A stretch of 16,764 bases of DNA. It comes from CAZGRP01 sp964527995 (lineage in GTDB: Bacteria > Zhuqueibacterota > Zhuqueibacteria > Oceanimicrobiales > CAZGRP01). A program made the translations under genes and the position numbers. This document shows, one piece after another, positions 13,639 through 16,764 of the stretch (position 1 is its first letter; each line of letters starts with the position of its first letter). The stretch is taken from assembly GCA_964527995.1 (NCBI GenBank), contig CAZGRP010000080.1:1-16764 (forward strand), given 5' to 3'. The notes under the pieces are model-generated. The model did not search any database, was not told the DNA's origin, and saw only the letters and a list, made by a program, of their open reading frames with translations.

Positions 13639-15201
13639 ATGCACAGAGTTCTGACAGCCATTCTGTTGGCAACGATTCTGAGCGCCAGTGGCGCGCTCGC
13701 CCAGCAGCCGGAGCGCCCGCAGAAAAAGCAAGCGAAGACCGAAGCTCCGCAGAGCAAGAAGACCAAGGCGGAGAAGGCCGCGGCCCTGCTGAAGGAGAAA
13801 ACTTCGCGGACACAGCACACCGTTCGCATCGGGAAGCGCGAGGTGAAATATACGGCCACCGCCGGCACGATGGTGATGAAAACCGAAGAGGGCAAGCCAA
13901 AGGCCGCCATCTTCTATGTGGCCTACACACGCAACGGCGTCCAGGATCTGTCGAAGCGGCCGATCACCTTCGCCTATAACGGCGGCCCGGGTTCATCGTC
14001 GATCTGGCTGCACATGGGGGCCTTTGGGCCGATGCGGGTGCTGCTCAAGGACGACGGCCATGCTTTTCCGCCGCCCTACAAGCGCGTGGACAACGAGGAC
14101 TCGATTCTCGATGTCACCGATCTGGTCTTCATCGATCCGGTATCCACCGGCTACAGCCGCACCGCCCCTGGCGAGTCCCCAAAGCAGTTCCATGGCATCC
14201 AGGAAGATGTAAAGTCGGTGGGCGACTTCATTCGCCTGTACACGACCCGGAACAACCGCTGGGGCTCACCCAAGTTTCTGGCTGGCGAAAGCTACGGCAC
14301 CACCCGCTCGGCGGCGCTGTCGGGCTACCTGCAGAAGACGTACGGCATGTACTTGAACGGCATCGTGCTGATCTCCAGCGTCCTGAATTTTGAGACGCTG
14401 CTTTTCGGCCGCGGCAACGATATGCCCGCCATCCTCTACATTCCCTCCTATACGGCTACAGCCTGGTACCACAAAAAGCTGCCCGCCGACCTGCAGGCTG
14501 AGGATCTCGCCACCGTGGTTCAGCAGGCCAGAGAATTTGCCCTGGGCGAATACAACGACGCCCTGATGAAGGGCGACGCCTTGACCGCCGCGGAGCGCCA
14601 GGAGATCGTTGATAAGCTCGCCCGCTTCACCGGCCTGTCGCCGGAATACATTGACCGCAGCAATCTCCGTATCCACATCATGCGCTATGTCAAAGAGCTG
14701 CTGCGCAGCGAGCGCCGGACGGTCGGCCGGCTCGACAGCCGGTTCAAGGGAATCGACTACGATGCCGCCGGAGAGCGCTTCGAGTACGATCCGAGTATGG
14801 CCGCCATTTCGGGGGCGTTCACGGCTGTCTTCAATGCCTATGTTCGCGAGAACCTGAAGTTCGCCACGGATCTGCCCTACAATGTGTTTGGACCGGTGCG
14901 GCCGTGGAATTTCAAGCCGTACGAGAACCGCTACGTTTACGTAGGCGACGACCTGCGCCAGGCCATGACCCAAAATCCGGACCTGCGCGTCCTGGTGGCC
15001 AATGGCTACTACGATCTGGCCACGCCTTTCTTCGCCACCGAATACACGGTAGATCATCTCGGACTCGATCCAAGCCTGCGAAGCCACATCACTCTGAAGT
15101 ACTACGAGGCCGGGCATATGATGTACATTGACAAGGCTTCCCACGCCAAGCTCAAAGCGGACGTGGCGCAGTTCATTCTCGACAGCATCCAGCAGCAATG
15201 A
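13639..15201 (+). CDS. Secreted serine carboxypeptidase, peptidase family S10
   Basis: A 520-residue protein with a signal peptide (MHRVLTAILLATILSASGALA, cleavage before QQPE). A Lys/Glu/Ala-rich segment (about residues 30-58) follows that could be a flexible or helical linker. The catalytic domain shows all S10 hallmarks: the oxyanion-hole loop ITFAYNGGPGSSSIWLHMG, DPVSTGYSR, the nucleophile GESYGTTR (S218), the acid in NGYYDLATPF (D459), and the base in YEAGHMMY (H493). S10 enzymes remove C-terminal residues from peptides, typically at acidic pH; a periplasmic or secreted nutritional role is inferred. AAGGAG (13623-13628) precedes ATG 13639 by 10 nt. The 159-nt gap from the phosphoesterase gene has a hairpin but no obvious promoter. 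The lipase gene follows after 10 nt, so the two are almost certainly co-transcribed. Confidence 0.92.
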   Translation: MHRVLTAILLATILSASGALAQQPERPQKKQAKTEAPQSKKTKAEKAAALLKEKTSRTQHTVRIGKREVKYTATAGTMVMKTEEGKPKAAIFYVAYTRNGVQDLSKRPITFAYNGGPGSSSIWLHMGAFGPMRVLLKDDGHAFPPPYKRVDNEDSILDVTDLVFIDPVSTGYSRTAPGESPKQFHGIQEDVKSVGDFIRLYTTRNNRWGSPKFLAGESYGTTRSAALSGYLQKTYGMYLNGIVLISSVLNFETLLFGRGNDMPAILYIPSYTATAWYHKKLPADLQAEDLATVVQQAREFALGEYNDALMKGDALTAAERQEIVDKLARFTGLSPEYIDRSNLRIHIMRYVKELLRSERRTVGRLDSRFKGIDYDAAGERFEYDPSMAAISGAFTAVFNAYVRENLKFATDLPYNVFGPVRPWNFKPYENRYVYVGDDLRQAMTQNPDLRVLVANGYYDLATPFFATEYTVDHLGLDPSLRSHITLKYYEAGHMMYIDKASHAKLKADVAQFILDSIQQQ

Positions 15202-15211
15202 GGGCGAAGGG

Positions 15212-16642
15212 ATGAGACAAGGCGTGCGGCCGCTGGCCTATATGGTCGTTGGATGGCTGTTTCTGCTGGCCGGATGCTCCCCTAAGTACAGGGCGCCGGA
15301 TCTCGGCCAGTTGTACAACCGTACCGCACAGTATCACGACGAGCGGCGAAACCCTGTGATCCTGATTCCGGGTATCCTCGGTTCAAAGCTTGTCGACTCG
15401 CAGTCGGGGCGGATCGTCTGGGGTTCCTTTGCCGGCGACTATGCCAATCCGCAAACGGAGAGCGGAGCGCGCCTGATCGCTCTGCCGATGCGCGAGGGGG
15501 TCCCGCTCGCCCGGCTTCGCGACACCGTCGTCCCCGATGGCACTCTCGGCCAGGTGACGGTGAAGTTGTTCCTCCTGCCCATCCAGCTGAGCGCCTACCA
15601 GCAGATCCTGCGGTCGCTTGGGATAGGGGGATACAAGGACGAGAGCGGCGCCACCGGTGCGATCGACTACGGCAAGGAGCATTTCACCTGCTTTCAATTC
15701 GCATACGACTGGCGGCTGGACAACGTCGAGAACGCGAAACGATTGCACGAGTTCATCCTCGAGAAGCGGGCCTACATTCAGAAGGAATACGAGAAGCGCT
15801 ACGGCGTCAAGAACTACGATGTCAAGTTCGACATCGTGGCTCACTCCATGGGAGGACTGATTGCGCGCTACTATCTTCGTTACGGCACGGCAGATCTTCC
15901 CGAAGACGGCTCGCTGCCGGAGGTCACCTGGGCAGGCAGTCGCTACGTGGAGCGAGCGATTCTCATCGGGCCCCCCAATGCCGGATCGGCCGATGCGCTG
16001 CTGCAACTGATCCAGGGCAAGAAGTTCGGCGCTCTCTTACCGAAATACGAGCCCGCCATCCTGGGCACCATGCCGGCGGTCTACGAACTGCTGCCGCGCG
16101 GCCGGCACGGCGCCGTCGTCGATGCTGCCAATCCTAAGGACCGCATCGAGGACATCCTCGATCCGAAGCTATGGCAGGAGATGGGATGGGGGCTTGCCGC
16201 CCCCGACCAGGACCGCGTGCTGCGGTCCCTGCTACCGGACGTCGGCGATGCCGGCGATCGCCGGCGCATCGCCCTCGAGCATCAAAGGAAGTCTCTGGAG
16301 CGCGCCAGACAGTTCATGGCGGCGCTCGACACGCCGGCGACACCGCCGGAGGGACTTACACTTTGTCTCATTGCCGGCGATGCCAAGGCCACCGATGCGG
16401 TGATCGGCGTTGACCGGCGTACCGGTGAGGTGAAGGTGATCGGCCGGGCCCCAGGCGACGGCACCGTTCTGCGCAGCAGTGCCTTGATGGACGAACGCCT
16501 GGCCGGAGAGTGGACGCCTCGTCTCGTCTCCCCGATCCACTGGTCGCAGGTGCTGTTCCTCTTCACCGAGCACCTGGAGATGACCAAGGACCCGGCCTTT
16601 ACAGACAACCTGCTGTTCCTGCTTCTGGAGCAGGCACGCTGA
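15212..16642 (+). CDS. LCAT-like lipase/acyltransferase lipoprotein
   Basis: A 476-residue protein with a good lipobox (FLLAGC, lipidated C22). The alpha/beta-hydrolase core has NPVILIPGILGSKL (about residues 47-60), where LCAT-family enzymes carry the strand and oxyanion loop, then FAYDWRLDN, typical of the lecithin:cholesterol acyltransferase/phospholipase group. The nucleophile elbow is VAHSMGG (S212), then IGPPNAGS. Likely remaining triad members are D416 in APGDGTV and H443 in SPIHWSQ. Relatives hydrolyse or transfer acyl chains of phospholipids or glycerides; a surface lipase or phospholipase is inferred. The start ATG 15212 follows GCGAAGGG closely and lies 10 nt after the carboxypeptidase stop, supporting an operon. 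Near 16244-16273 the coding DNA holds a long GC-rich near-palindrome. Confidence 0.85.
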   Translation: MRQGVRPLAYMVVGWLFLLAGCSPKYRAPDLGQLYNRTAQYHDERRNPVILIPGILGSKLVDSQSGRIVWGSFAGDYANPQTESGARLIALPMREGVPLARLRDTVVPDGTLGQVTVKLFLLPIQLSAYQQILRSLGIGGYKDESGATGAIDYGKEHFTCFQFAYDWRLDNVENAKRLHEFILEKRAYIQKEYEKRYGVKNYDVKFDIVAHSMGGLIARYYLRYGTADLPEDGSLPEVTWAGSRYVERAILIGPPNAGSADALLQLIQGKKFGALLPKYEPAILGTMPAVYELLPRGRHGAVVDAANPKDRIEDILDPKLWQEMGWGLAAPDQDRVLRSLLPDVGDAGDRRRIALEHQRKSLERARQFMAALDTPATPPEGLTLCLIAGDAKATDAVIGVDRRTGEVKVIGRAPGDGTVLRSSALMDERLAGEWTPRLVSPIHWSQVLFLFTEHLEMTKDPAFTDNLLFLLLEQAR

Positions 16643-16764
16643 CGCTATTGCGCTCTCCGCAAACGGCCGTTTCCATCCCTGTAGTCCCTCAGTTTCAAGA
16701 ACCGCAGACTCACGGATTGCCATTCATCGCCAATCCCGCCAGAAAGTGCTTGCCTGGGTAAGCC

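Overview
The window is about 16.8 kb of GC-rich DNA with every recognisable gene on the + strand. No rRNA, tRNA, CRISPR array or intact transposon was seen. The gene content (a Tes/Mss-type radical SAM enzyme, a beta-propeller phosphoesterase lipoprotein, an S10 carboxypeptidase, a cytochrome P460 protein, and the C-terminal remnant of a FlgD-Ig/sorting-type domain) suggests a Gram-negative-type bacterium, plausibly Acidobacteriota or a neighbouring phylum. That assignment is inference; no marker gene is present.

Region 1 (1-4764). The 3' part of a VTT-type membrane protein is followed by a sigma-54 activator. The activator's receiver has His where the phospho-acceptor Asp should be, and the protein has no DNA-binding domain. 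Next comes a broken B12-type radical SAM gene with an internal deletion and frameshift, then an intact 644-residue radical SAM enzyme of the tetraether synthase / membrane-spanning lipid synthase type. This suggests a locus for membrane-lipid tail modification that has partly decayed.

Region 2 (4765-6769). A 346-bp gene-free stretch with short inverted repeats precedes an exported cytochrome P460 protein with a CXXCH haem site. A TauE/SafE-type transporter with an unusual polar insert follows.

Region 3 (6815-10664). This is a mercury-resistance operon: ArsR-type thiol regulator, MerT, a MerP-like lipoprotein, MerA with its own HMA domain, and an exported DsrE-like protein. There is no classical MerR. 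The uptake proteins would pass Hg(II) to MerA for reduction to Hg(0), and the ArsR protein probably releases its operator on binding metal. Immediately after the last gene, in another frame, lie the last 38 codons of an unrelated FlgD-Ig-like protein. This marks a recombination or deletion junction, and a strong hairpin terminator follows.

Region 4 (10949-16642). A good sigma-70-type promoter precedes three genes for exported hydrolases: a beta-propeller/phosphoesterase lipoprotein, a secreted S10 serine carboxypeptidase, and an LCAT-like lipase/acyltransferase lipoprotein. The last two are 10 nt apart and probably co-transcribed. The final 122 bases (16643-16764) hold nothing I can recognise.
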